DNA from: JACNKV01 sp964422145
GTDB taxonomy: Bacteria > Fidelibacterota > Marinisomatia > Marinisomatales > JACNKV01
Assembly: GCA_964422145.1 (NCBI GenBank)
Contig: CAYQZV010000002.1
Span: 124,001 to 188,000, forward strand
Reading direction: 5' to 3'
DNA: 64,000 nt
Made by a program: the position numbers and the translations under genes. Below, one piece after another: positions 18,829 through 27,865 of the stretch (position 1 is the stretch's first letter; each line of letters starts with the position of its first letter). The notes beneath the pieces are model-generated. The model did not search any database. It saw nothing but the letters and a program-made list of their open reading frames with translations, and was not told the DNA's origin.

Positions 18829-20523
18829 ATGATTTTAAATCCGAAAACGGAAACCTTCAGTCAATTTGATCCGAAGACGCAAGACCTTTTACTCAAAACC
18901 GTCCAATGGTTTGAGAATAAAGGGAAGGCAAAGATCAAAGAAGACGATCATGAACGAACCTGGTATGCTGATTTTATCCAATTTGCGAAGGACGAAAACC
19001 TATTTGCCTCTTTTCTAACCCACGGAAAATACGGTGAAGATCCGTGCCGCTGGGATACACAGCGTAATGTGGCGTTAAACGAAATTCTTGGATTTTACGG
19101 ATTGGCATATTGGTACACATGGCAGGTGACCATTCTCGGATTGGGCCCGGTTTGGATGAGTGGAAATGAATCCGTGAAAAAGGAGACAGCAGCGCTGCTG
19201 AAAAACGGAAATATTTTCGCCTTCGGACTTTCAGAAAAAGAACATGGCGCAGACATCTATGCCTCTGACATGATGCTCAAACCTCAACCGGACGGAACCT
19301 ATCTTGCCGATGGCGACAAGTATTATATCGGGAATGGAAATGATGCGGCACTTGTTTCAGTATTCGGCCGGTTTGAAAACTCCGATGAATATGTTTTCTT
19401 TGTGGTGAAACCGTCTCATCCAAACTATGAATGTGTGCAGAATGTCTGTAATTCTCAGAATTACGTCGCGGAATTCAGATTGAATGACTACCCGATCACC
19501 GATGATGATATTTTAGCCCGCGGTCGTGATGCCTGGGATATGTCCCTGAACACAGTCAATGTCGGGAAGTACAATCTGGGATGGGCATCCATCGGGATTT
19601 GCACCCATGCCTTTTATGAAGCACTGAACCATGCGGCACACCGGAATTTATTCCATCATTCCGTTACGGACTTTACGCATATCAAACAGTTATTTGTCGA
19701 CGCCTACTCACGTCTGACGGCAATGAGATTGTTTGCGTTACGTGCATCGGATTACATGCGCTCAGCATCGGCAGAGGATCGGCGTTACCTCTTGTACAAC
19801 CCGACCGTGAAAATGAAAGTGACGATGCAGGGCGAAGAGGTTATCAATCTCCTCTGGGATGTGATTGCCGCCAAAGGATTTGAGAAAAACATGTACTTTG
19901 AAATGGCCGCGCGGGACATCCGTGCTCTTCCTAAGTTGGAAGGAACGGTCCATGTGAACATGGCGCTGATCATCAAGTTTATGGCGAATTACTTTTTCAA
20001 ACCTCAGTCTTTCCCGGAGATTCCGTGCATGGATGCACCGGTGAATGATGATTTTCTCTTTGAACAAGGTGCTACAAAAGGGTTGGGACGAATCAAATTC
20101 CATGATTATAAATTGGCTTACAATCAGTTTAACCTTTCTAACATCCGCACTTTCAAAAAACAGATCACCGCACTAAAGAAATTCCTGCTTTTTGCCAGAC
20201 CGAACAAAGAACAGATCAAAGATTTTGACTTTTTACTCAATTTAGGTGAGCTTTTCACCCTCGTGGTGTACGGGCAGCTCATCATCGAAAAATTCAAAAT
20301 GGATGATCTCGATACCGATCTTTTGGATCAGATCTTTGATTTTATGGTCCGTGATTTCTCCAAATATGCGCTAATCCTTTATTCAAAGACAAGCAGTACG
20401 TTTTTACAAAAATATTTCTGCAAACGGATGCTGAAAAAACCGATGGTAAACCAGAAACGATTTGACACCATCCTTGAGAAATATGTGTATTCACTGACCG
20501 ATGTCTATGAAATGAATCCCTGA
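18829..20523 (+). CDS. Acyl-CoA dehydrogenase, second copy
   Basis: This 564-residue flavoenzyme is only distantly similar to the FadE-like protein upstream. It keeps GLSEKEHGADIYA (substrate/FAD loop), YIGNGNDAALV and LEGTVHVNMAL, in which the Glu is the expected catalytic base. The C-terminal 180 residues form an extra helical region. It starts just after the fad terminator, so it is expressed separately or by readthrough. Substrate chain length cannot be told from sequence. Confidence 0.9.
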   Translation: MILNPKTETFSQFDPKTQDLLLKTVQWFENKGKAKIKEDDHERTWYADFIQFAKDENLFASFLTHGKYGEDPCRWDTQRNVALNEILGFYGLAYWYTWQVTILGLGPVWMSGNESVKKETAALLKNGNIFAFGLSEKEHGADIYASDMMLKPQPDGTYLADGDKYYIGNGNDAALVSVFGRFENSDEYVFFVVKPSHPNYECVQNVCNSQNYVAEFRLNDYPITDDDILARGRDAWDMSLNTVNVGKYNLGWASIGICTHAFYEALNHAAHRNLFHHSVTDFTHIKQLFVDAYSRLTAMRLFALRASDYMRSASAEDRRYLLYNPTVKMKVTMQGEEVINLLWDVIAAKGFEKNMYFEMAARDIRALPKLEGTVHVNMALIIKFMANYFFKPQSFPEIPCMDAPVNDDFLFEQGATKGLGRIKFHDYKLAYNQFNLSNIRTFKKQITALKKFLLFARPNKEQIKDFDFLLNLGELFTLVVYGQLIIEKFKMDDLDTDLLDQIFDFMVRDFSKYALILYSKTSSTFLQKYFCKRMLKKPMVNQKRFDTILEKYVYSLTDVYEMNP

Positions 20524-20608
20524 TCTTTTCAGTAGTGTCCCCCTTTTAAATTCTATTTGGCTGACACAGCGATTTTGTCATAATCTCTTATCTTCAATTT
20601 GAGAGAAT

Positions 20609-21772
20609 ATGACAAAGTTACCCTTTCAACTTAAGCCGAGAGCGTCCGTTTATAAAAGCTGGATAAACCTGCTCAAAGTCGTTGCCATTCTTGGCATTCT
20701 TTACGTTTTCCTCATCAGCATCGGGATGATCGGTTCATCCTTCAAAGGATTGGGAAAAGGCTTTGCCGAAACACTGATCAACAGCACAGCCGGTCCGCTG
20801 ATCGGTCTGTTTATCGGGATTCTCGCCACCAGTCTCATCCAAAGTTCAAGCACCACCACGTCCTTAGTGGTCGGAATGGTCGCTGCCGGGACCTTCGGAG
20901 ATGATCCGTATACCGCTGTGGCTGCCGCCGTTCCGTATATCATGGGTGCCAATATCGGAACCAGCATCACCAATACGATCGTCTCACTGGGGCACATCAT
21001 TAACAAACAAGAGTTTCGCCGTGCATTTTCTGCATCGATTATTCATGATTTTTTCAATGTGATGGCGGTCATTGTTCTTTTCCCCCTTCAGCTCTACACC
21101 GGATTTATCAGCAAAACCGCAAATTGGTTCACAGGCTTTTTCATGGGCGCAGGGACATTTACCTTCAAAAGTCCGATCAAAATGATTACAAAACCCGCTG
21201 TGAATTTCATTTCCGATCTTTTCAAACAGCAGGATATTATCGACTCCTACTGGCTTTTGCTGATCGCCGCATTAATCTTCCTATTCTTATCTTTAAAATA
21301 TTTGACCGTGATGATCCGGAGTTTGGTGATCGCCAAACTCGAAGCCTTTTTTGATTCCCACATTTTCAAAACATGGATCCGTGCAATGTTTTTCGGCGTC
21401 TTTATTACGGTTCTGGTTCAGAGCAGTTCGATCACAACATCGCTGGTCGTTCCGCTGGCCGGCGCGGGAATCTTAAATCTGCGTCAGATTTTCCCGTATA
21501 CACTTGGCGCAAATATCGGCACGACAGTCACGGCACTTTTAGCCAGTCTCGTTTCAGGGACGCATGCCCCGTTGGCGGTGGCCTTTTCGCATCTCTTTTT
21601 CAATATTTTCGGGATCATCATGATCTGGCCGATTCCGAAGGTTCGGCATCTTCCTGAGAAAATGGCGATCTGGTTTGCCGAGCTTGCAATCCGCAACCGG
21701 GTCATTCCGATTTTATACGTTATCGTGGTGTTCTTTCTCATCCCGTTATTCTTAATTTTCATTGTGAGGTAA
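20609..21772 (+). CDS. Na/Pi cotransporter family membrane protein
   Basis: This 387-residue polytopic protein has the duplicated NptA/SLC34-type core: QSSSTTTSLVVG with ANIGTSITNT in the first half, and QSSSITTSLVV with GANIGTTVTALL in the second. These repeats bind sodium and phosphate in the family. It lacks the cytoplasmic PhoU-like tail, which is instead encoded by the next gene starting 4 bases later. It probably imports phosphate coupled to sodium. Confidence 0.93.
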   Translation: MTKLPFQLKPRASVYKSWINLLKVVAILGILYVFLISIGMIGSSFKGLGKGFAETLINSTAGPLIGLFIGILATSLIQSSSTTTSLVVGMVAAGTFGDDPYTAVAAAVPYIMGANIGTSITNTIVSLGHIINKQEFRRAFSASIIHDFFNVMAVIVLFPLQLYTGFISKTANWFTGFFMGAGTFTFKSPIKMITKPAVNFISDLFKQQDIIDSYWLLLIAALIFLFLSLKYLTVMIRSLVIAKLEAFFDSHIFKTWIRAMFFGVFITVLVQSSSITTSLVVPLAGAGILNLRQIFPYTLGANIGTTVTALLASLVSGTHAPLAVAFSHLFFNIFGIIMIWPIPKVRHLPEKMAIWFAELAIRNRVIPILYVIVVFFLIPLFLIFIVR

Positions 21773-21775
21773 ATC

Positions 21776-22450
21776 ATGACATTATTCAAAGACATTCTAA
21801 ATCTCTGGAAATCCGAAGGACTGCTTGAACAGTCATGGAAGGAATCCTATGAGATGCTACAGCTTTCACGCGAAATATTCGTTCAGGCCGTGAATCATTT
21901 ACACAGCGGCGGAAATACCAAAATTCTGAAAGCGTTAAAAAAACGGGATAAAGAGATCAACGACTTTCATCGGGATGTGCGGCGAAAAGTCATGACGCAT
22001 TACAGTGTGAGTCAGGATACTACCGATCTCGTCAACGGATTGATTCTCATCAACATGGTTGTCGATATTGAACGTTTGGGGGATTACGCAAAAAATATTC
22101 TGGACTTAGCCATCCATCTCCCTGAACCGCTGGATATTCAATCGGTCTCAAAAGAGCTGTCGGATATTGAAGAGGAAGTCATGCACCGATTCGACAAAAC
22201 CATCCGTGCCATTCACACGCAGGATTCCGATGTGGCTAAATCCTTACTTGAGACGTACAATGACAACGTATCAAAGATCGCAGATGAGTTTGTGGATGAG
22301 ATCATTGAAGGAAATCAGACCTTCCAAACACATTCAGTTACCGTCGCGATTGCTTTATATGCACGATATCTTAAACGAATCGGCGGACACTTGAAAAATA
22401 TCACATCGACGCTGGTGAATCCGTTCGAATCGATCGGGTATACAAAGTAA
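21776..22450 (+). CDS. PhoU-domain protein
   Basis: This 224-residue, largely helical protein carries PhoU-type repeats (NGLILINMVVDIERLGDYAKNI and ARYLKRIGGHLKNI), the characteristic (E/D)xxxD metal-binding segments of the family. It is coupled to the Na/Pi cotransporter upstream by a 3-base gap and probably regulates its activity. This is the split version of the arrangement seen fused in the gene at 38380. Confidence 0.88.
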   Translation: MTLFKDILNLWKSEGLLEQSWKESYEMLQLSREIFVQAVNHLHSGGNTKILKALKKRDKEINDFHRDVRRKVMTHYSVSQDTTDLVNGLILINMVVDIERLGDYAKNILDLAIHLPEPLDIQSVSKELSDIEEEVMHRFDKTIRAIHTQDSDVAKSLLETYNDNVSKIADEFVDEIIEGNQTFQTHSVTVAIALYARYLKRIGGHLKNITSTLVNPFESIGYTK

Positions 22451-22475
22451 CTATACTCAGACGTTAAAATCGATA

Positions 22476-23525
22476 TCAGCGTGTCCCGCGGATCGGCGGC
22501 AACTGAAACGCGCTCCACACTTCAGCAGATAATGATTCGATGGATTCCTGCGTCCAATTCCCGTCTCCGATCCAATCCGTGATCATCTGAGCTACATCCG
22601 GATAAGCAATCGGGTCTATTCCGTCCTGATCCAGCCACTCGCTGATGATGTCGGCACTCAACACTTCAACGCCCATTCCCCAGCCAAGCCGTCTCATCGC
22701 TTCCATGTTGCTCATTTGCTCCATTTGACCTTTCAGCGGTTTGACCAAAATTTTCTTTCCCAGACTCAGTGCTTCACTCGGCAGTTCAAATCCTGCATTG
22801 GTGATCACCCCTTTACAGGTCATGAGTTCGTTCAGAAAATCTTCTCTGGACAATGGTCTGACGATGATATGATCATGATCGTGCTCAACCTCATATTCTG
22901 TAAAGATATGAAATTGAAAAGTGTTGAATGGCGCCAAGAGCTTGACCATATCCGACTGATTTTCAAACGGTAAGTAAACCAGTGTCTTTTTCGGATCAAC
23001 TTCGCCGGGCTGCATCGTCGGAATCACAGGCGGAAAGATCGGCTGATCAAAATGATACCAATGAAGCCCGATATGAATTTCAGCCGGACCGAATATTTTC
23101 ATGATCCATCTCGTAACTGGATTATGCCCGAGAAGCGGGATATCGTATGAAAACGCATATTGATGCCCGATCCCGATCGTGGGCAATCCATGTTTTTTGG
23201 CAATGTAGGCTGAGACCGGTTCAAAATCGGTGATGACAAGATCGATCCCGTCTACAGGAAACTGATTCACATCCTTCAGCCACTGGATGAGCCGGATATC
23301 TTTGGCAGTTTGGATGTACTTGATCCGTCCTTTATCTGTGGCAAATGTCAGTCCGCGATATACGGTAAACGGATGAAAGGACTCCACATCCCAGAGATCA
23401 TCTTTGTCCCTGCCGCTGAAAATGACGTGTACATCATGTCCGGCTTCTTTCAGCTTCGACACCATAATGCGAGATCGGGTAATATGTCCGTTGCCTGTGG
23501 CCTGCACGCCGTACAGTAATTTCAT
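22476..23525 (-). CDS. Glycosyltransferase-like protein (MJ1255/VC2487 type)
   Basis: The ATG at 23525 gives 349 residues starting MKLLYGVQATGNGHITRS, a GT-B N-terminal pattern like MurG/UDP-glucuronosyltransferases (GxGH). The C-terminal half has the donor-site region with GVITNAGFELPSEALSLGKKILV. A longer frame to 23576 uses a TTG start and is less likely. The acceptor and sugar are unknown. It converges on the PhoU gene with 25 bases between stops and no clear terminator. Confidence 0.8.
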   Translation of the reverse strand: MKLLYGVQATGNGHITRSRIMVSKLKEAGHDVHVIFSGRDKDDLWDVESFHPFTVYRGLTFATDKGRIKYIQTAKDIRLIQWLKDVNQFPVDGIDLVITDFEPVSAYIAKKHGLPTIGIGHQYAFSYDIPLLGHNPVTRWIMKIFGPAEIHIGLHWYHFDQPIFPPVIPTMQPGEVDPKKTLVYLPFENQSDMVKLLAPFNTFQFHIFTEYEVEHDHDHIIVRPLSREDFLNELMTCKGVITNAGFELPSEALSLGKKILVKPLKGQMEQMSNMEAMRRLGWGMGVEVLSADIISEWLDQDGIDPIAYPDVAQMITDWIGDGNWTQESIESLSAEVWSAFQLPPIRGTR

Positions 23526-23728
23526 ATGAATCCTTTCAATTTCAGATAAATAATATACGGAGAAATTCATTGTCAAAATCCTTTTCCTTGATATTCGTTA
23601 AATTGAGTAAATTCGGACAAGATAATCCGGTTATAAAATTTCTACAGAGAGACATACGAAAAAGACAGACATGAAATTTCTTTTGATATTTAAACCACTA
23701 TTTAATCAAAACTTAAGAGGTTCTTATT

Positions 23729-24991
23729 ATGAATAACGGAGGACAGCTCTCCAACCGCTGGCTCGTCGTAGTCGGCGCGATTCTCATTCAGCTTTGTCTG
23801 GGTGCCATTTATGCCTGGTCCGTGTTTACCAAACCGCTGGTTGAAGCCGGCTGGACCAAAACTGAAACCCAGGCTGTGTTTGCTGCCGGGCTGGCTTTAT
23901 TCGCCATTGTGATGGTGATCGCCGGACGGTTAATGCCGAAAATCGGTCCGCGGAAGCTCGCTATGTCAGGCGGTGTGGTTCTCGGGTTGGGTTACCTGCT
24001 CGCAGGACTTTTTGGCGGAACGAATTTCTGGTCGATCTTCATCTTCGTCGGTATTATCGGCGGATCAGGAATCGGATTGGCATACGTCGTTCCGATTGCT
24101 GTCGGTATGCGGTGGTTCCCGGATAAAAAAGGGTTGATCACCGGTTTAGCCGTTGCCGGATTCGGATTCGGCGCAACCCTTTGGGTCAAACTTGCCGGTA
24201 CCTGGGGAAGTTTGATCGAAGTTTACGGACTCAGCAACACCTTCACGATTTACGGAATTGTCTTCTTCATCGCTGTTTTTATCGGAAGTTTTTGGATGGT
24301 CTTTCCGGCTGACGGCTGGAAACCCGAAGGCTGGACTCCACCGGAAGAAAGTGCTGCGGCATCCTCAAACGGCGGTGTGCATTTTGACAGCGGTCAAATG
24401 CTGAAAACCCCGCAATATTACATGATCTTACTCACCTTTGCATTCGGCGCCAGTGCCGGCCTGATGAGTATCGGTCTGATGAAACTTTTCCCGATGCAGG
24501 CTCTGCAGGCAGCAGGGATCGAAAAAGCCGTCGCATCCGGAATTGCCGGTACCGCCATGGCTGTTTTCTTTTCTCTTGCTAACGGATTCGGACGGATCGC
24601 CTGGGGCGCCATTAGTGATAAACTCGGACGGAAACAGTCCATTATTCTGATGATGGCTACGCAGGGTGTGTTTGTGATCTGCTTCCAGTGGATGGCCGGG
24701 ACGCCTGCCCTTCTCTTTTTAGGCGCAACATTGATTGGATTCAATTTCGGTGGAAATTTTGCACTCTTCCCGACGATCACGGCGGATACATTCGGAACAA
24801 AATTTGTCGGTCAAAATTACGGCTGGGTTTTTCTCGCTTACGGTATCGGCGGTATTTTCGGCCCGATTATGGGCGGAAAACTCGGCGACATGGGCAATTT
24901 CCCGTTAGCCTTTATCATTTGCGGTGTGTTATGCTTAGCTGCAGCCGGAATTATTTCCGGTGTAAAACCGCCCAAAAACGTAACAGCTTAG
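23729..24991 (+). CDS. MFS transporter, OFA (oxalate/formate antiporter) family
   Basis: This 420-residue protein has 12 predicted helices. The OFA subfamily signature LCLGAIYAWSVFTKPL lies in the first helix, with the MFS loop motif GRLMPKIGPRK after helix 2 and a second one, GAISDKLGRKQS, in the C-half. It likely exchanges small carboxylates. It is a single gene followed by a bidirectional terminator. Confidence 0.9.
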   Translation: MNNGGQLSNRWLVVVGAILIQLCLGAIYAWSVFTKPLVEAGWTKTETQAVFAAGLALFAIVMVIAGRLMPKIGPRKLAMSGGVVLGLGYLLAGLFGGTNFWSIFIFVGIIGGSGIGLAYVVPIAVGMRWFPDKKGLITGLAVAGFGFGATLWVKLAGTWGSLIEVYGLSNTFTIYGIVFFIAVFIGSFWMVFPADGWKPEGWTPPEESAAASSNGGVHFDSGQMLKTPQYYMILLTFAFGASAGLMSIGLMKLFPMQALQAAGIEKAVASGIAGTAMAVFFSLANGFGRIAWGAISDKLGRKQSIILMMATQGVFVICFQWMAGTPALLFLGATLIGFNFGGNFALFPTITADTFGTKFVGQNYGWVFLAYGIGGIFGPIMGGKLGDMGNFPLAFIICGVLCLAAAGIISGVKPPKNVTA

Positions 24992-25008
24992 AATCTGATT
25001 ACCTCCAC

Positions 25009-25040
25009 AAAAAAGGCAGAACTTATGTTCTGCCTTTTTT
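25009..25040. terminator. Bidirectional terminator between MFS and msrBA genes
   Basis: AAAAAAGGCAGAAC (25009-25022) and GTTCTGCCTTTTTT (25027-25040) are perfect reverse complements around a TTAT loop. They have A- and T-runs on the outer ends, so it can terminate transcription from both converging genes. Confidence 0.9.
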
Positions 25041-25051
25041 TATATTTCCGA

Positions 25052-26023
25052 TTATTTAAACCGCTTCTTATAGATGTGGCAATAGGGTTCTTGCCGTTTC
25101 TTTTCGTAATAATCCTGATGGTAATCTTCCGCTTCCCAAAAGATGGCTGCAGGGCGAAGTTGTGTTGCAACATCGTATCCTAGCTCTCTTAAGGTTTGTA
25201 TCAACTGCTCTGCTGTGTTCTTTTCAGTCTCGCTCTGATAAAATACTGCGGATAAATACTGCTCACCAATGTCTGGTCCCTGTCCGTTTTTCTGGGTTGG
25301 ATCATGAATCTCAAAAAAGAATTTTGTCAGCGCTTCGTAACTTATCACGCCCGGATTGTACGTGACTTCGACGACTTCCAAATGTCCCGTTGTTCCGGTG
25401 CAGATCTCACGGTAGGTCGGGTTATCCAGCGAGCCGCCCATGTATCCTGACACCGCGGACGTCACTCCGTCTTTGCTTTGAAAGAGATACTCAACACCCC
25501 AAAAACAGCCGCCGGCAAAATAGGCTTTCGCCGTAGGTTGATCCGCCGGTTTGAACGTCATCGAAATTGAGTTGACGCAATGCCTAATATTTTTCTCAGT
25601 GAGTCCTTCCCCTTCAAATACATGACCTAAATGTCCGCCGCAGGTATTGCATAAAATTTCCGTCCGGCGGCCGTCCGCATCGGGTTCGCGTCTGACTGCA
25701 CCGTCTACTTCGTCATCAAAACTCGGCCACCCGCAGGAGGATTTGAATTTATCTTCTGATTGGTACAACAGCGCGTCACATTGCTTACAGTGATAAGCTC
25801 CTTTTTTGTCAAAATCATTATATGTCCCGGTGAACGGTGCTTCGGTTCCTTTATGAAGGATAACCCGTTCTTCATCTGGCGTTAGTTTTTTATAGTCTTG
25901 TTTATCCACGGTGTCTGTCTCTTTAGAAAATGTCAAACTCAGGATGGTCCCTGTGATAACGGTGAAAAGGATTCCCATCCGTAATGTGTTTGATCGATTA
26001 TGTGTTTTGAACAACCTCGTCAT
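25052..26023 (-). CDS. msrBA: Exported MsrB-MsrA fusion, peptide methionine sulfoxide reductase
   Basis: This 323-residue bifunctional enzyme repairs both epimers of methionine sulfoxide. The MsrB domain comes first: zinc pairs CKQC and CNTC, SSCGWPSF, and catalytic Cys in RHCVNSISM. MsrA follows with catalytic Cys in AGGCFWGVEYLFQ. A hydrophobic N-terminal segment (MGILFTVITGTILSLTF) points to export to the periplasm. The start lies 26 bases inside the end of the diguanylate cyclase gene, so the two are coupled. An alternative ATG lies at 25978. Confidence 0.94.
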   Translation of the reverse strand: MTRLFKTHNRSNTLRMGILFTVITGTILSLTFSKETDTVDKQDYKKLTPDEERVILHKGTEAPFTGTYNDFDKKGAYHCKQCDALLYQSEDKFKSSCGWPSFDDEVDGAVRREPDADGRRTEILCNTCGGHLGHVFEGEGLTEKNIRHCVNSISMTFKPADQPTAKAYFAGGCFWGVEYLFQSKDGVTSAVSGYMGGSLDNPTYREICTGTTGHLEVVEVTYNPGVISYEALTKFFFEIHDPTQKNGQGPDIGEQYLSAVFYQSETEKNTAEQLIQTLRELGYDVATQLRPAAIFWEAEDYHQDYYEKKRQEPYCHIYKKRFK

Positions 26024-26894
26024 CTTTGCCTGCTTTTTTTGCAGCGTACATGGCTGTATCTGTCAATTGGATCAACGCGTCCAAATCATCGGCGTGATCC
26101 GGATATAGCCCGTATCCTGCACTTAAACCGATCCGAACGTTGAAATGTTCCGTTTGGATGGGTGCGGTAACAACTTTATGGATTGTTTTGGAGATTCGTT
26201 TCATCGTGTCCATTGCATTGACGACATCAGATAAATTCAGAAAGACCAAAAACTCATCCCCGCCGATCCGGAACACCAGATCGTCAAACCGGATACAGCT
26301 TTTCATTCGATTGGATACAGCCCGCAGCACACTGTCGCCGATGTCATGCCCGTATTGATCGTTCACCGGTTTAAATTGATCGAGATCAAAATAAATCACG
26401 CCGATCCGCGACCATGTTTTCAAAATACGACTCCTCGGATCGATGATCTTATCCAGATACCGCCGATTATACAGCCCGGTAAGGCTGTCTTGATAAGAGC
26501 TGGTTTCAAGGTGTTCAATCTCTTTTTTCAGCGCGGTAAAATCTTGAATGGTTCCAACGCCGCAGACCGTCCCGTTGATGACAGCGGTGGCAATCGAGAT
26601 CCGTGCATTGAAGGTCGTTCCCGATTGACTCAAACAGAGTAAATCTCCCCGAGTCATCATGTCCCTGGCTTCAGCTTTAGTCTCGATAAATTTCTTGACC
26701 CAATTTTCGTGATTTGTCCCGGAAGACGGCGCCATCAGCTGCCTGATCGTCATCCCTGCCATGCTGTTCTCAGGATAGCCAAACAGCTTTTCACAGGCGG
26801 AATTGGCATAAATCAGCTCAGATGTTTCATTCACGATAATGATCGGATCGCCGATGTGGTTTAAAAATCCTGCAATCTCTTTTAAATGACTCAT
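25998..26894 (-). CDS. PAS-GGDEF diguanylate cyclase
   Basis: This 298-residue protein has an N-terminal PAS sensor domain (about residues 5-120, including VNETSELIYANSACEKLFGY) and a C-terminal GGDEF domain with an intact RIGGDEF active site. RFDD five residues upstream matches the RxxD inhibitory site. It would make cyclic di-GMP under feedback control. No membrane segment is seen, so sensing is cytoplasmic. The overlap with msrBA suggests a shared transcript. Confidence 0.93.
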   Translation of the reverse strand: MSHLKEIAGFLNHIGDPIIIVNETSELIYANSACEKLFGYPENSMAGMTIRQLMAPSSGTNHENWVKKFIETKAEARDMMTRGDLLCLSQSGTTFNARISIATAVINGTVCGVGTIQDFTALKKEIEHLETSSYQDSLTGLYNRRYLDKIIDPRSRILKTWSRIGVIYFDLDQFKPVNDQYGHDIGDSVLRAVSNRMKSCIRFDDLVFRIGGDEFLVFLNLSDVVNAMDTMKRISKTIHKVVTAPIQTEHFNVRIGLSAGYGLYPDHADDLDALIQLTDTAMYAAKKAGKDDEVVQNT

Positions 26895-27015
26895 GGGAAC
26901 TCCCTATGATCGATGGTTGGTGTTGACGGATCGTTCATTCGGGGAATGACCGCTGCCCGAACGAAATGGATTCCCGGTCGAAACCGTATGAAGAATATAA
27001 GCAAAATGTGAAATG

Positions 27016-27043
27016 AAAAACAGCCTGCGTGAACAGGCTGTTT
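27016..27043 (-). terminator. Terminator after greA
   Basis: AAACAGCCTG and CAGGCTGTTT pair around a 6-base loop (27018-27043). On the minus strand the stem is followed by a T-run (A-run at 27016-27020). It lies about 60 bases past the greA stop and before the GGDEF gene. Confidence 0.8.
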
Positions 27044-27101
27044 CGATATTTTAATCTACTGTGATCAATCCGCGCAGGGAATCCGTCCCTGATATTGACA
27101 A

Positions 27102-27581
27102 TTATTCTGACGATATCTTTTCAATGGATTTGATGGTGAACTTGATCGGTTTCCCTTGGATGTCCAGCGTGAAATATTCACCGACTTTTTTCCCGATGAC
27201 GGCTTGCCCGAACGGGGAATGGTAGGTGACAATCATCGGATAGATATCCAGATCGAATTCAATGGGACCTAAAATCCAATAGTCTTCAGCCTTTTTATCG
27301 CCCTCTTCAAGAATGGCAACCTTCGTTCCGAATTCGACACTGTCAGTATCAATTTCGGCGTTCTCAACGATCTTAAACGGCGCATGGGACTGCATCAATT
27401 GTTTCTTATACACGATAAGGCTCTGCTCTTCCCTCGCGGCATGGTATTCTGCATTTTCTTTCAGATCGCCGTGATCGGCTGCATCCCTGATCTTTTGTGC
27501 GGTTTCTCGCTTTAATTTATCGAGCGCTTCCATTTCTTCTATCATTGCGCTGTACGTATCCCGCAAAATCAATGTCGCCAT
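27102..27581 (-). CDS. greA: Transcription elongation factor GreA
   Basis: This 159-residue factor stimulates transcript cleavage by backtracked RNA polymerase. The N-terminal coiled coil carries the acidic tip in GDLKENAEYHAAREEQ. The C-terminal FKBP-like domain includes SPFGQAVIGKKVGE. Length and layout are normal. It is transcribed alone, with its own terminator. Confidence 0.95.
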   Translation of the reverse strand: MATLILRDTYSAMIEEMEALDKLKRETAQKIRDAADHGDLKENAEYHAAREEQSLIVYKKQLMQSHAPFKIVENAEIDTDSVEFGTKVAILEEGDKKAEDYWILGPIEFDLDIYPMIVTYHSPFGQAVIGKKVGEYFTLDIQGKPIKFTIKSIEKISSE

Positions 27582-27865
27582 GTGTTCATTCCTTTTTTGT
27601 CATCCTAATGGTTTGCCCGGTCTGCTTTTCGGTGAAAAATGGGATCAAAAAAAGTCCAATCAAGCGCCTGCTTCTCATCGTCTATCATGGACATTCTTCC
27701 TCCCGAATACCGTTGTATACCGGGATTTCTTTGTAAATCGTTCCCTTTAATTTACTCTATTCTTAGCCGAATCTAAAACCTGAATTTCGCTCTAAGCGGC
27801 TGTGTTATATATGATTAAAAATCTAATGATATTATGCTGGTTTGGTCAGGAGAGTTGAAATCAGG

